Assembly: GCA_022709905.1 (NCBI GenBank)
Contig: JAKLHY010000062.1
Location: 1-44,741, forward strand
Length of the DNA stretch: 44,741 bases
From: Verrucomicrobiota bacterium
GTDB lineage: Bacteria; Verrucomicrobiota; Verrucomicrobiia; Limisphaerales; UBA1319
Direction of reading: 5' to 3'
Under the pieces are notes generated by a model. It did not search any database, had not been told where the DNA came from, and was given only the letters and a program-made list of their open reading frames with translations. The translations under genes were made by a program, and so were the position numbers. Below are positions 26,527-34,601 of this stretch, one piece after another. The number at the start of each line of letters is the position of its first letter. Within the stretch, counting starts at the first letter, position 1.

Positions 26527-27681
26527 ATGATGAATAGAACGAAACAGCTGACCACCACTGTTCTAACTTTGGTGGTGTTGGAGATACCGGTTATGGAAAC
26601 GGCCTTGGGCACCGTGCCATTGTTCGATAACTCGTTCAACCCGCACGGCCTCACCCGCGCGTATGATCGACCCGAGGTGAGCGGCTCGAATACGATCGGC
26701 GTGGCGACCGGGCAGGAGAGTGTCAGCGAATCGAATCCAACGAATCGTCAATCGGACTTGGTTCTTCAGAGTTTGGTGGTCACAGCGACTCACCGGCAGT
26801 TGACCTTCACCACCGAGTCCAATTGGGTTTATCGGGTGGATGGGTCGGAGGATCTCAAGACCTGGCAAGCCCTGCAATCGGACATCAAGGGTGATGGCCA
26901 GCCAAAAGTGATCACCGATGTTGGCGTAAGCAACCAAAGATACTACCGGGCGGTGATGACTGCCCTCACGCAACCACCCCCTGAAATGACCGGTATGGTC
27001 TGGATCCAACCGGGCACGTTCACCATGGGGAGTCCCCCGACAGAAGGCGGCTCTAAGGATGAACGCCCCCAGACGGTAGTGACGCTAACCCAAGGCTTCT
27101 GGATGGGAAAATGTGAAGTGACGCAACTGGAGTATGAAGCGCTGATGAAGGTCAATCCGTCCAGTTGGAAAGGGGACACCTTGCCGGTAGAGTGCGTGAA
27201 TTGGCAGGACGCAAGGGAGTATTGTGCGAGGCTGACAGAAAACCAACGAACGATGGGCCAGTTGCCCACCGGCTATGCCTATCGGCTTCCGACCGAGGCC
27301 GAATGGGAATATGCCTGCCGGGCTGGAACGATATCCCGCTTCAGTCACGGCGAGGAGGAAAGTCAGCTTAACCTTTATGCCTGGTACTTAACGAACAGTG
27401 AGAGCAAGACCCATCCCGTGGGCACTAAGCTGGCTAATCCCTGGGGATTGCATGATATGCATGGAAATGTCTGGGAGTGGTGCCAGGATTGGTATGGTGT
27501 TTACCCGGGGGGGCAGGTCACCGATCCTAAGGGATCGCCCACGGGCTCGCTCCGCATGATTCGCGGGGGCGGCTGGTACCTCGATGCGAAGCGCTGCCGG
27601 TCCGCATACCGCTTCTTCGTCTCCCCTGACATTCAGGTCTACAGCTTGGGCTTCCGGGTGATCCTCGCCCCAAGCCCATAG
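26527..27681 (+). CDS. Secreted SUMF1/formylglycine-generating-enzyme-domain protein
   Basis: 384 residues. A short hydrophobic N-terminal stretch (TTTVLTLVVLEIPVM) suggests export. Residues about 75-150 look like a beta-sandwich repeat seen in verrucomicrobial secreted proteins (TTESNWVYRVDGSEDLKTWQ). From about 155 to the end is the FGE-sulfatase domain: MVWIQPGTFTMGSPP, GKCEVTQLEYEALM, RLPTEAEWEYACRAG, HGNVWEWCQDWYG, RMIRGGGWYLDAKRCRSAYR, GFRVIL. The position of the first active-site cysteine of true formylglycine-generating enzymes is not cysteine here, and only one Cys remains in that loop, so sulfatase activation is unlikely; such domains often bind or act extracellularly. The dead transposon begins 13 bases after its stop. 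Confidence 0.85.
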   Translation: MMNRTKQLTTTVLTLVVLEIPVMETALGTVPLFDNSFNPHGLTRAYDRPEVSGSNTIGVATGQESVSESNPTNRQSDLVLQSLVVTATHRQLTFTTESNWVYRVDGSEDLKTWQALQSDIKGDGQPKVITDVGVSNQRYYRAVMTALTQPPPEMTGMVWIQPGTFTMGSPPTEGGSKDERPQTVVTLTQGFWMGKCEVTQLEYEALMKVNPSSWKGDTLPVECVNWQDAREYCARLTENQRTMGQLPTGYAYRLPTEAEWEYACRAGTISRFSHGEEESQLNLYAWYLTNSESKTHPVGTKLANPWGLHDMHGNVWEWCQDWYGVYPGGQVTDPKGSPTGSLRMIRGGGWYLDAKRCRSAYRFFVSPDIQVYSLGFRVILAPSP

Positions 27682-27693
27682 CAATGGGGCATA

Positions 27694-28238
27694 GCAATGG
27701 GGTCAAAACCATATTATTGACAGATAGGTCAACAAGGGCGAGGTCGGTGGATGGCAAGACCGTTAAGAATCCGGGTGGCCGGTCGGTAGTATTATGTCAC
27801 GAGCCGGGGAAACCGGTGCGAGGCGATTTACCGAACCGATGCGGAACGGCGGCGGTTTCTGGTTTTGGTGGCGGAAATGCCGGAGCGTTTAGGTCTGGAG
27901 GCGCATGCCTTTGTGCTGATAAACAAGCTTATCCCTTGGTGGCGCGGACGCCGGAGCCCAACGTGAGCGAGGCCATGGGAGGGTTGCACGTCAGTTACAG
28001 CCGTCGATTCAACTGGGCGGATCCAGAGCCCATGGATGGGGTTGATCGGCGGGCGGGTATTGGGCAGCTAGGAGTATGCCCAAGGATTGCTGAAGGGATT
28101 GAGGTCCAAGAGGGTGGATGGAACGGTGATGCCGTCGGTGCGGCAAAGGCTGAGCCAGGAGGGGGAAGAAAAGCCCCCCCTGGAAACGGATGTGCTGGTG
28201 AATGATATGTAAACAATACGGACTTGACCCCATTGTTT
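27694..28238 (+). mobile_element. Decayed REP-associated (Y1, IS200-like) transposon, copy 1
   Basis: About 545 bases, repeated at 43148-43694 with roughly 19 differences by hand alignment. It starts CAATGGGGTCAA and ends with the inverted sequence TTGACCCCATTG; each end continues into matching ATATT/GTATT and TTGAC/TTTAC parts, so the terminal inverted repeat is about 27 bases. The interior encodes a broken REP-type tyrosine transposase: MARPLRIRVAGR, a stop at codon 13, TSRGNRCEAIYRTDAERRRF, then a frameshift that replaces the HYH catalytic histidines (LINKLIP), then ARTPEPNVSEAMGGLHVSYS in the next frame and a basic tail. The right end is duplicated in tandem (28239-28263). It cannot code for an active transposase. 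Confidence 0.8.
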
Positions 28239-29299
28239 TTACGCGGACTTGACCCCATTGTTTTTACGACTGTGCCATTCTCATCGGTCCGTAGGGACGG
28301 CAAGGGAGTCAAATCCTTCAACGACAACATCAGGTCATGACGCACCTCGGCGCCAGAGATGGGATTTCCGCTGAGTTTATCCAACACCTTGATTTGAATC
28401 GGGCGCAAGTGAATCGTCTGACCGTCGATTTCGATTTTGGCTGGATCTGAGCTGATCGATGCTTGTGTCTTGGTCGCGGAGGACTCGGTTTTCTGAGGGG
28501 CTACAATCCCATCGGGTGGGCTAGACGCCGGTGTTGGGGAGAGGATTAAGGGAATCAGCAGAGCCATGGCCACTGCTCCTGAACCGAAGCCAACGAACAC
28601 CTTTAGCTTGGCCCAATACCAGGCAGCCAGGGTTTCGGAAACCAAAGCCGAGCTCGCAGCGGTCGCAGGAGAGATCGCCGCTGCTGTAACGGTTGAAACC
28701 CATCCTGTCGCGCCTACCGCGTGCGCGCATTCTTGGGCAAGTTCAGAGGCCAGAGCCCGGGATGCAACCTCAATCCCGCGACGACTGAGGATGCGGCGCA
28801 GCCTTTCGATGGCGCGATGGACGCGCTTTTTGGCGGCTTCCTCCGATGTTCCCAGGGCTACGGCTACATCGCGCAGGGAACATTCCTCAAAAAAATGCAG
28901 AACGAGCGTGTCGCGATCTTCATTGCCCAAGCGGCCCATGGCTTCATCCAATTGGGGTCTGATTTGTTGCCAGAGCCGATCAGATTCAGTTTGCGTATGC
29001 ATGGCTGCCGCTTCCCGTTCGCGTCGCCGTCGGCGTTGTTTGGTTCGCAAGGCGCGGGCCGCCACAAAGCAGGTCGTCCGATATAACCAGCCGGCAAGAA
29101 GGATTCTGGAACTGAGGCGTCTGGCCTTGCGCGCGAGGAGAATGAACACAGCCTGAGAGACCTCTTCTGCCAGCGAGTCGTCGTTCGTAATCCGGCGGGC
29201 TGTCCCCATCACCATAGAGAGGTGACGTTCAACGAGCATCCGAAAAGCGTTCTCGGAGTTTCGTTCGGCAAATCCTTGGAGGAGTTCCGTGTCATTCAT
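27995..29299 (-). pseudogene. ECF sigma factor with C-terminal membrane extension, 3' end lost at the transposon
   Basis: Start ATG 29299 (GTG 29305 possible). Regions 2 and 4 of an ECF sigma factor are clear: NAFRMLVERHLSMVMGTARR, VFILLARKARRLSSRILLAG, and region 4 ECSLRDVAVALGTSEEAAKK. After residue 200 come a hydrophobic segment (FGSGAVAMALLIPLIL) and a carboxypeptidase-regulatory-like strand region (IQIKVLDKLSGNPISGAEV). At about residue 348 (position 28265) the native sequence meets the transposon end, and the frame runs on through transposon DNA to a stop at 27995. The original tail is missing; no continuation exists left of the element. The sigma part may still be made with a foreign tail. 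Confidence 0.75.
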
Positions 29300-29306
29300 A
29301 CTCACG

Positions 29307-29357
29307 ATGCTTTTTCATATATGTCCCCGCCAGGACTCTATGCGGGACAAAAAGCAT
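29307..29357. repeat. Two-part inverted repeat upstream of the sigma gene
   Basis: ATGCTTTTT at 29307-29315 is the perfect reverse complement of AAAAAGCAT at 29349-29357. Inside, GTCCCCGC and GCGGGAC pair with one extra C on the left. It begins 8 bases before the sigma gene start (minus strand), so it lies in its leader or promoter and may be an operator or an RNA structure. Confidence 0.5.
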
Positions 29358-29700
29358 GCTGCAAGAATGCTTCATATCGTTAATCAAACTCCCAACATAT
29401 TGCGAGGGAGGATATTGGCGTGGTCATGCCCCAAGTCCGACGGAACGACATCCGGAACAAAGCGCTGACAAAGGGCCAAGCGCTGACAAAGGGCCAGGTC
29501 CATTGAAACCACTGCGGGTATTATCCCTCGCGCGTGATCTTCGGTTCCACCATGCTGGAAATTGCTTATGCGTCATCGATCAAAAGCCCCTGCCTCAAGC
29601 CGCTAAGGATTCCGGTCTCAGGGCGGCGAAGGTGCATCTGAACGGGCGCCTACATCCCTTGGCGGACCGCAATCGACTTGTGTGAATGAACAGTCCTTCC
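29358..29700. other. 343-base gap with no supported gene
   Basis: Contains only an 18-base exact tandem duplication (29461-29496). It separates the divergent sigma gene (minus, start at 29299) from the 3' end of the large fusion gene (minus). No promoter or structural RNA is recognised. Confidence 0.4.
29461..29496. repeat. 18-bp exact tandem duplication
   Basis: AGCGCTGACAAAGGGCCA occurs twice back to back. Slipped-strand duplication in noncoding DNA is the simplest reading. Confidence 0.7.
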
Positions 29701-32700
29701 TCAATCTTCGGCGGGTAAACTGAACTGTCTTGTCCTGGGCCAAATGTCCTCCACCAGGAGCTGGAACTGTTCATCCGGCGTGCAATCCGGATTGAGCTCG
29801 ATTCGGGCAATGGCGGTATTCGGCAGTCCGCCTGATGTGAATCCCCCCGGCAGACCCACCTCCATCAGGTCAACTCCGCGAGGGCTGCGAATCCGAATGC
29901 CCAGAAACTTGCGGCCATGCGATCCAAGCACGACTTGGCCGGTGATGATAGGCTTTTGAGCCAGGTCGCCATGTTGTGCGATGTGTTCGGATATCCAATG
30001 ATAGAAATCGAGGTTATATTTCTCATCGCCCGCCAGGAGCGAGGGCGATGCCAATTCGTCCTGGGTGAAGAAATGCGCGGTGAACGGGCGACGACGGTTT
30101 TCGAGAATAATGGTTTCTACCAGGACATGAAGGCGCTCCTGGACCGTCTGATACTCCGCCATGAATTGAACCCACGACTTGTTCGTGTGCAGTTGGTCGG
30201 GTTGGGTGACACCCGCCAAGGCTTTGACGACACTGTGAAATCCCCCCACGCGGGTCATCAACCGAGCAGCACGGGATACTTCGAGCAAGATGTCGGGATT
30301 GAACCGGCTGAAGAAGAGGAGCCATGGGCCTGTTTTTTCGGGAGGCAGATCCAGGAAACTCCCAACGGCCGCCTGCCAATCGATCTGAGCCAGGACCTGT
30401 TCGCTGCGGATGAGTTGGTAGGCCATCTCTCTCATGATTAGGCACGTCAGAAACTGCTTCGTCGGGCCCGTGGCGTGGAGTGTTTGTGGCGAAATAAAAA
30501 GAATGCCGAGGTCAACAGGGAGTTTGACCGAGCTGGCATCGATCCCGGTTCGTGGATTCGATCTAATCTCACTCAACTGGATTTGCCTTTGGGCCAAGTC
30601 GGCTGGGAGATCATGGTTATTAATGATCGTGACGCGGCAAAGGCCGGCAAGCGTGACCAGGTTCGAGCGTCCCGGATCGTTTAAAGGGAAAGCCCGATCC
30701 ACGGCAAAGAGGTGGCGGATAGGGGCATCGGTTGTTTCCATGCGCCGGACTAACTCGAGGACTGAGGCCGCGCGGAAGGATTCGTTCAGATGGATCACGC
30801 TGCCAGCCGCCGGGGCGTTGAGTTGGGTGATCAACGTATGCAGTATCGCGGCTGACGCCGCCCCGTCCTCATCGTTGTCAGCCAGGATGACGATCTGTTC
30901 ACTTTCCCGGATGCTTTGGATATGATCACGCAGCTGCTTGGAAAACCATTCGAGGCGTTCCCGGTAAATGGCCAGTTCGTGCATGCGGCGGAGCGCCAAA
31001 ATGTCGGAAGCGGCCGGAAGATCAACCTGGAACTGTGTGGATACCGCCAACGTCTGTCTGAAGGACGTTGAAAGCTGTTCATTCAGGTTGTTGACCTCCA
31101 GATTCCGATCCCAATTCTGTCCGGCACTGTTCTGCAGCATCTCGGAAAGGGAGACGAGCAAACCGCCCGAGCTGGCAAGATTGTCCGGGATCACGTGGAT
31201 CTGGCGTTGATGTAACACGCGCTTGGCGGTTCCGTCCACGGACGCCCCCGCCAATTCGCAGACGATCTTGACTTGAAGGTCGGCGGCATTAGCCTCGCAG
31301 ACCGAGTTTGAGATGGCAGCAAGAACAAGGATATCTGCCCTCATCTTTTTGAGGCTTTCCGGGTTGGAATCGAACGAGGAGGCTTGGAGATCCGCAAGAT
31401 GCATGGAGGCCAGTCTCAGGCCTCTTTCTTTATGGGCCAGGATCGAGGACAGTTCCGCTGGGGTGAATCCGGCTGGCTTGAACCAGGCGCCTGATGAATC
31501 GCTGACGCTGACAATGATCGCGCCCTTTCGAGATAACAAAAGGGCCGCATTCTTGCCGGCGTTTCCCAGGCCCTCAATCGCGACACTCATTCCATCCACG
31601 GATCCGTTCTTGTGGCCTAGCGCTTCCAGAAGAATTTCGATTGTCCTCACGGCTCCGTGAGCCATCGCATCAGGACGGAGCGCCGACCCGCACACTTCTA
31701 TCGGCTTTCGTGTGACCACTCCCAGCTTGGGAGTGACGCATTCGTAAGTATAGGGCAACAGGAAAAACAAGATGCGATCCACGCTGGGGACCAATCCGCC
31801 CACCGAGACGATGGCCCGGATGGATCGCTCCAGGATCTCGGTTTTCGCCGTCGTATAGGGATCCGTTGGCTGGCGAGCGAGGTTGGTCCGAATCCGCGTG
31901 AGGATCCGGGCGATTTGCCAGAAGCTTTCCTTGACGTTCTCACGGCTGGCGCCGCCCTGGGGCATCAATTGCGTCAATTGTTCCTGGGCTCCGCGATCGA
32001 GGAGATCCATGGCATCCATCCAATCCTTAGGCAAAGCCTGGCCTGGCTGGAATTGACCCACGAGGGACGCCCGCATGACGATCCTTTGGTTGTCTAGCAA
32101 GGTCTTAAGATAAAGTGCGAGGACACCGGGATCCCCGCACTCGTCCAGACACGGAACAGACAGGGCCGCGGAGAGAGGCTTGAGGATTGATTCGCGATGC
32201 TGGAAAAGCTGATCCTCGTTCTGCTGGGTTTCACCTGTGCCAAAGAACAGGTTCGTGATTTGTTGATACTGCAAGGGGGACGGACAACCTCGCGGGGGAA
32301 GGCTGGACAGGAGCGAGCGCAATTTTTCGCGTGACACTTCCAGCAGAATCGAGTGCTCGATCTGCATCGTGGCGGCAGTCCTGGCCAGGAGGCAGGCCGT
32401 GGGCGAGTAATCAGGCCGTGCCAGAAGATCCTTGAGACGCGGGGTCATGTCTTCATCCCCGATGATGATCTCGGGGTGATCGATCAACAGACATCGCAAA
32501 TGACCTTCCACGACGTTTGTGGGCAGCTGCAAACCAAGCCGGGCTGTGAGCGTGGTGCTGGTCTCGGCGGCATGAACAATCGCATCGTAAGCAATGCGCC
32601 CCGCGCGCGTCAGAAGCTCGGAGGTTGCGTTCATCATCCCATTGATCAGCTCTCGATCCTCCGCAATATGCGACTCATCCCCGTGTAGAACCGGCCGGAG

Positions 32701-33303
32701 GAAATAGCGGCCTTGGACTGCGTCGAAGTCCCGGGCTGCACAGAGTATCAGGCCCTCGCTTCCGGCGAAGGGCGCGCCAGTAGCCTGGCATTTCAGGCTC
32801 ATGCTCAGGCTCTCGCCCGTCATGAATTCGCGCATGATTTGTTTGACTGCCTGCTCGGGTTCTTCCGAACAGGGCCAGCGCGCATTGCGATTCAATGGAA
32901 CGACTTCGACAGCTCCATCCTGGGCGGGCAGGAACTGAGGGCTTGCTCCCAGCATGTCTGCTGGAAACACAATCTTCAGTGCGCCCTTGCCCACCTTGCC
33001 CTGGATCAGATGATGAGTCTCTACAACGATGAAGCGCCAGCATTGTCCATGGGCGCGGGTGCACACCTCCGCCTCAAAAACGCTGTGCCGGTCGAAGATA
33101 CGATGAAGATCGTCCCGGCTCAGCTTCAGATGGCCAGCAGCCACTCGAATCCGTTCGGCGATAATGCGGAGCAGTTCGGTTTGCGCTTGGAGTTCTCCAA
33201 CGATGGATTGAAAACCTAAACCGCCATCCATGGTGGCCCCGCCGCTGACGTTCCTCATGATCGAGCGATCGATTTCGTGCGTGTTTCGAGCGGCTGGATG
33301 CAT
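29701..33303 (-). CDS. Fusion of a glutamate-dehydrogenase-like enzyme with a DHH-phosphoesterase-like domain
   Basis: 1200 residues in one uninterrupted frame, ATG 33303 (later ATGs at 33258 and 33231 possible). Residues about 95-235 resemble the GDH substrate domain: KGALKIVFP for KGGIRYHP, SMSLKCQATGAPFAGSEGLI for MTWKCALVxxPFGGAKGGI; the catalytic lysine is replaced by Glu183. A roughly 290-residue unassigned insert follows. Residues 530-780 match the NAD domain: RKPIEVCGSALR, VAIEGLGNAGKNAALLLSRKG, VCELAGAS, IHVIPDNLASSGGLLVSLSE. Residues 800-1000 look DHH-like: IVILADNDEDGAASAAIL (motif I), LFAVDR, and VTIINNHD where DHH is expected, degraded to Asn-Asn-His. Residues 1135-1170 resemble DHHA1 (RSPRGVDL...GGFTSGGL). 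A sigma-54-type promoter lies just upstream. The function is unknown; domain calls come from motifs only. Confidence 0.75.
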   Translation of the reverse strand: MHPAARNTHEIDRSIMRNVSGGATMDGGLGFQSIVGELQAQTELLRIIAERIRVAAGHLKLSRDDLHRIFDRHSVFEAEVCTRAHGQCWRFIVVETHHLIQGKVGKGALKIVFPADMLGASPQFLPAQDGAVEVVPLNRNARWPCSEEPEQAVKQIMREFMTGESLSMSLKCQATGAPFAGSEGLILCAARDFDAVQGRYFLRPVLHGDESHIAEDRELINGMMNATSELLTRAGRIAYDAIVHAAETSTTLTARLGLQLPTNVVEGHLRCLLIDHPEIIIGDEDMTPRLKDLLARPDYSPTACLLARTAATMQIEHSILLEVSREKLRSLLSSLPPRGCPSPLQYQQITNLFFGTGETQQNEDQLFQHRESILKPLSAALSVPCLDECGDPGVLALYLKTLLDNQRIVMRASLVGQFQPGQALPKDWMDAMDLLDRGAQEQLTQLMPQGGASRENVKESFWQIARILTRIRTNLARQPTDPYTTAKTEILERSIRAIVSVGGLVPSVDRILFFLLPYTYECVTPKLGVVTRKPIEVCGSALRPDAMAHGAVRTIEILLEALGHKNGSVDGMSVAIEGLGNAGKNAALLLSRKGAIIVSVSDSSGAWFKPAGFTPAELSSILAHKERGLRLASMHLADLQASSFDSNPESLKKMRADILVLAAISNSVCEANAADLQVKIVCELAGASVDGTAKRVLHQRQIHVIPDNLASSGGLLVSLSEMLQNSAGQNWDRNLEVNNLNEQLSTSFRQTLAVSTQFQVDLPAASDILALRRMHELAIYRERLEWFSKQLRDHIQSIRESEQIVILADNDEDGAASAAILHTLITQLNAPAAGSVIHLNESFRAASVLELVRRMETTDAPIRHLFAVDRAFPLNDPGRSNLVTLAGLCRVTIINNHDLPADLAQRQIQLSEIRSNPRTGIDASSVKLPVDLGILFISPQTLHATGPTKQFLTCLIMREMAYQLIRSEQVLAQIDWQAAVGSFLDLPPEKTGPWLLFFSRFNPDILLEVSRAARLMTRVGGFHSVVKALAGVTQPDQLHTNKSWVQFMAEYQTVQERLHVLVETIILENRRRPFTAHFFTQDELASPSLLAGDEKYNLDFYHWISEHIAQHGDLAQKPIITGQVVLGSHGRKFLGIRIRSPRGVDLMEVGLPGGFTSGGLPNTAIARIELNPDCTPDEQFQLLVEDIWPRTRQFSLPAED

Positions 33304-33334
33304 TACAGAAATCGTAGCAACCGGATGCAGATTG

Positions 33335-33349
33335 GCAAGAACAAGGCCA
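33335..33349 (-). promoter_or_regulatory. Sigma-54 (-24/-12) promoter of the fusion gene
   Basis: On the minus strand the sequence reads TGGCCTTGTTCTTGC, with GG and GC exactly ten bases apart and perfect TGGC and TTGC elements (consensus TGGCACG-N4-TTGC). Transcription would begin near 33323, about 20 bases before the ATG at 33303. An NtrC-family activator is encoded 1.3 kb away on the other strand. Confidence 0.65.
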
Positions 33350-33433
33350 GTGGCCTACGCCAATACTTGACAGCGATTTGGCAAGCCGGCCATAGTATCG
33401 GCAAAACAACTCCAGGAAGCTTGTCTGAAGCAG

Positions 33434-34600
33434 GTGTCATCTCACCAACATGGATGCTTGTCGAGCATTGATCGGCGTTTGCGCTCCTCACAAAGAGCGT
33501 TGGACGAGAGAGTCAAAGAGCTGTCTTGCCTCAAGGAAATCGCCCGTCTCGCTGTCCAACCGAACGCATCGCTGGATGCGGTTCTTCAGCAAATCGTGAT
33601 GTTTCTGCCCCGTGCCTGGCAGTACCCCAGAATCGCCTTCGCTCGAATTCACCTGGACGGACGTTCGTATACCACGCCCGGTTTTCGGGAGAGTCCCTGG
33701 CGCCTCCAGACCGCCATTACGATTACCGGATCCTCCCGAGGAACGGTCGAAATGTGCTACCGCCGGAAAACACCCGCGCTGGGCAAAGATCCGTTTTTGA
33801 AGGAAGAGCGGGATCTTATCGAGGCGGTGGCCCGGCAGTTAGCCCTTGTCATAGAACAAAAACAGGTTGAAGAGGACAAATCGACACTGCGCCTTCAACT
33901 GCTGCACGCGGACCGCCTGGCCTGCATCGGGATGCTCGCCGCCGGGGTTGCTCATGAACTGAATGAACCGGTCGGCAATATTCTGGGCTTTGTTCAGCTC
34001 GTCCAAAAATGCCCCGGATTGCCTCAATCAGCCCGGCGAGACCTGAAGAAGATTGAAGAGTCCTCATTGCAGGCTCGTGACATCATTCGGAACCTCTTGG
34101 TTTTCGCCCGTCAAACCACGCCTGCTATTATGCGGGTGGACTTGAACCGCATCATCGAAGATGGCCTGTTGTTTCTGGAAGCGCGTTGCGCGAAACAGGG
34201 CGTTGATTTGATCCGCCGACTTTCGCCTGGACTGCCCGAGATCATGGCCGATCCTGCCCAAGTCAACCAGGTTGTGGTCAATCTGGTGCTGAATGCCTTG
34301 CAATCCATGGACGGCAGCGGACGGATTACGCTGTTGACGCAATCGCTGGGCAAGATGATCGCATTGGTCGTGGAAGACACCGGTTGCGGTATGGCTAAGA
34401 GCACGTTGGACAAAATATTCATTCCATTCTTTACCACTAAAGACGTCGGCCAAGGCACCGGTCTGGGGCTGCCTGTCGTCCATGGCATCGTCACCTCGCA
34501 CGGAGGAACCATCCAAGTCGAAAGCAAGGTCGGAGAAGGCACTCGTTTTGAGATTCGAGTGCCCGTGGCGGAGCCGCTCACACCAAAAAAGAAGCCCTGA
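33434..34600 (+). CDS. Soluble GAF-domain sensor histidine kinase
   Basis: 388 residues from GTG 33434 (exact start uncertain). There is no membrane helix, so it senses an internal signal. Residues about 25-145 form a GAF domain (ELSCLKEIARLA...KEERDLIEAVARQLALVIE). The phosphoacceptor is His174 in GVAHELNEPVGNILGF. The ATPase domain shows the N box (VNQVVVNLVLNALQ), DTGCGMA and GQGTGLGLPVV. It resembles NtrB-like kinases of the HisKA class. The response-regulator gene starts two bases after its stop, so they form a cognate pair. Divergent from the dehydrogenase-DHH fusion gene. Confidence 0.9.
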   Translation: MSSHQHGCLSSIDRRLRSSQRALDERVKELSCLKEIARLAVQPNASLDAVLQQIVMFLPRAWQYPRIAFARIHLDGRSYTTPGFRESPWRLQTAITITGSSRGTVEMCYRRKTPALGKDPFLKEERDLIEAVARQLALVIEQKQVEEDKSTLRLQLLHADRLACIGMLAAGVAHELNEPVGNILGFVQLVQKCPGLPQSARRDLKKIEESSLQARDIIRNLLVFARQTTPAIMRVDLNRIIEDGLLFLEARCAKQGVDLIRRLSPGLPEIMADPAQVNQVVVNLVLNALQSMDGSGRITLLTQSLGKMIALVVEDTGCGMAKSTLDKIFIPFFTTKDVGQGTGLGLPVVHGIVTSHGGTIQVESKVGEGTRFEIRVPVAEPLTPKKKP

Positions 34601-34601
34601 G

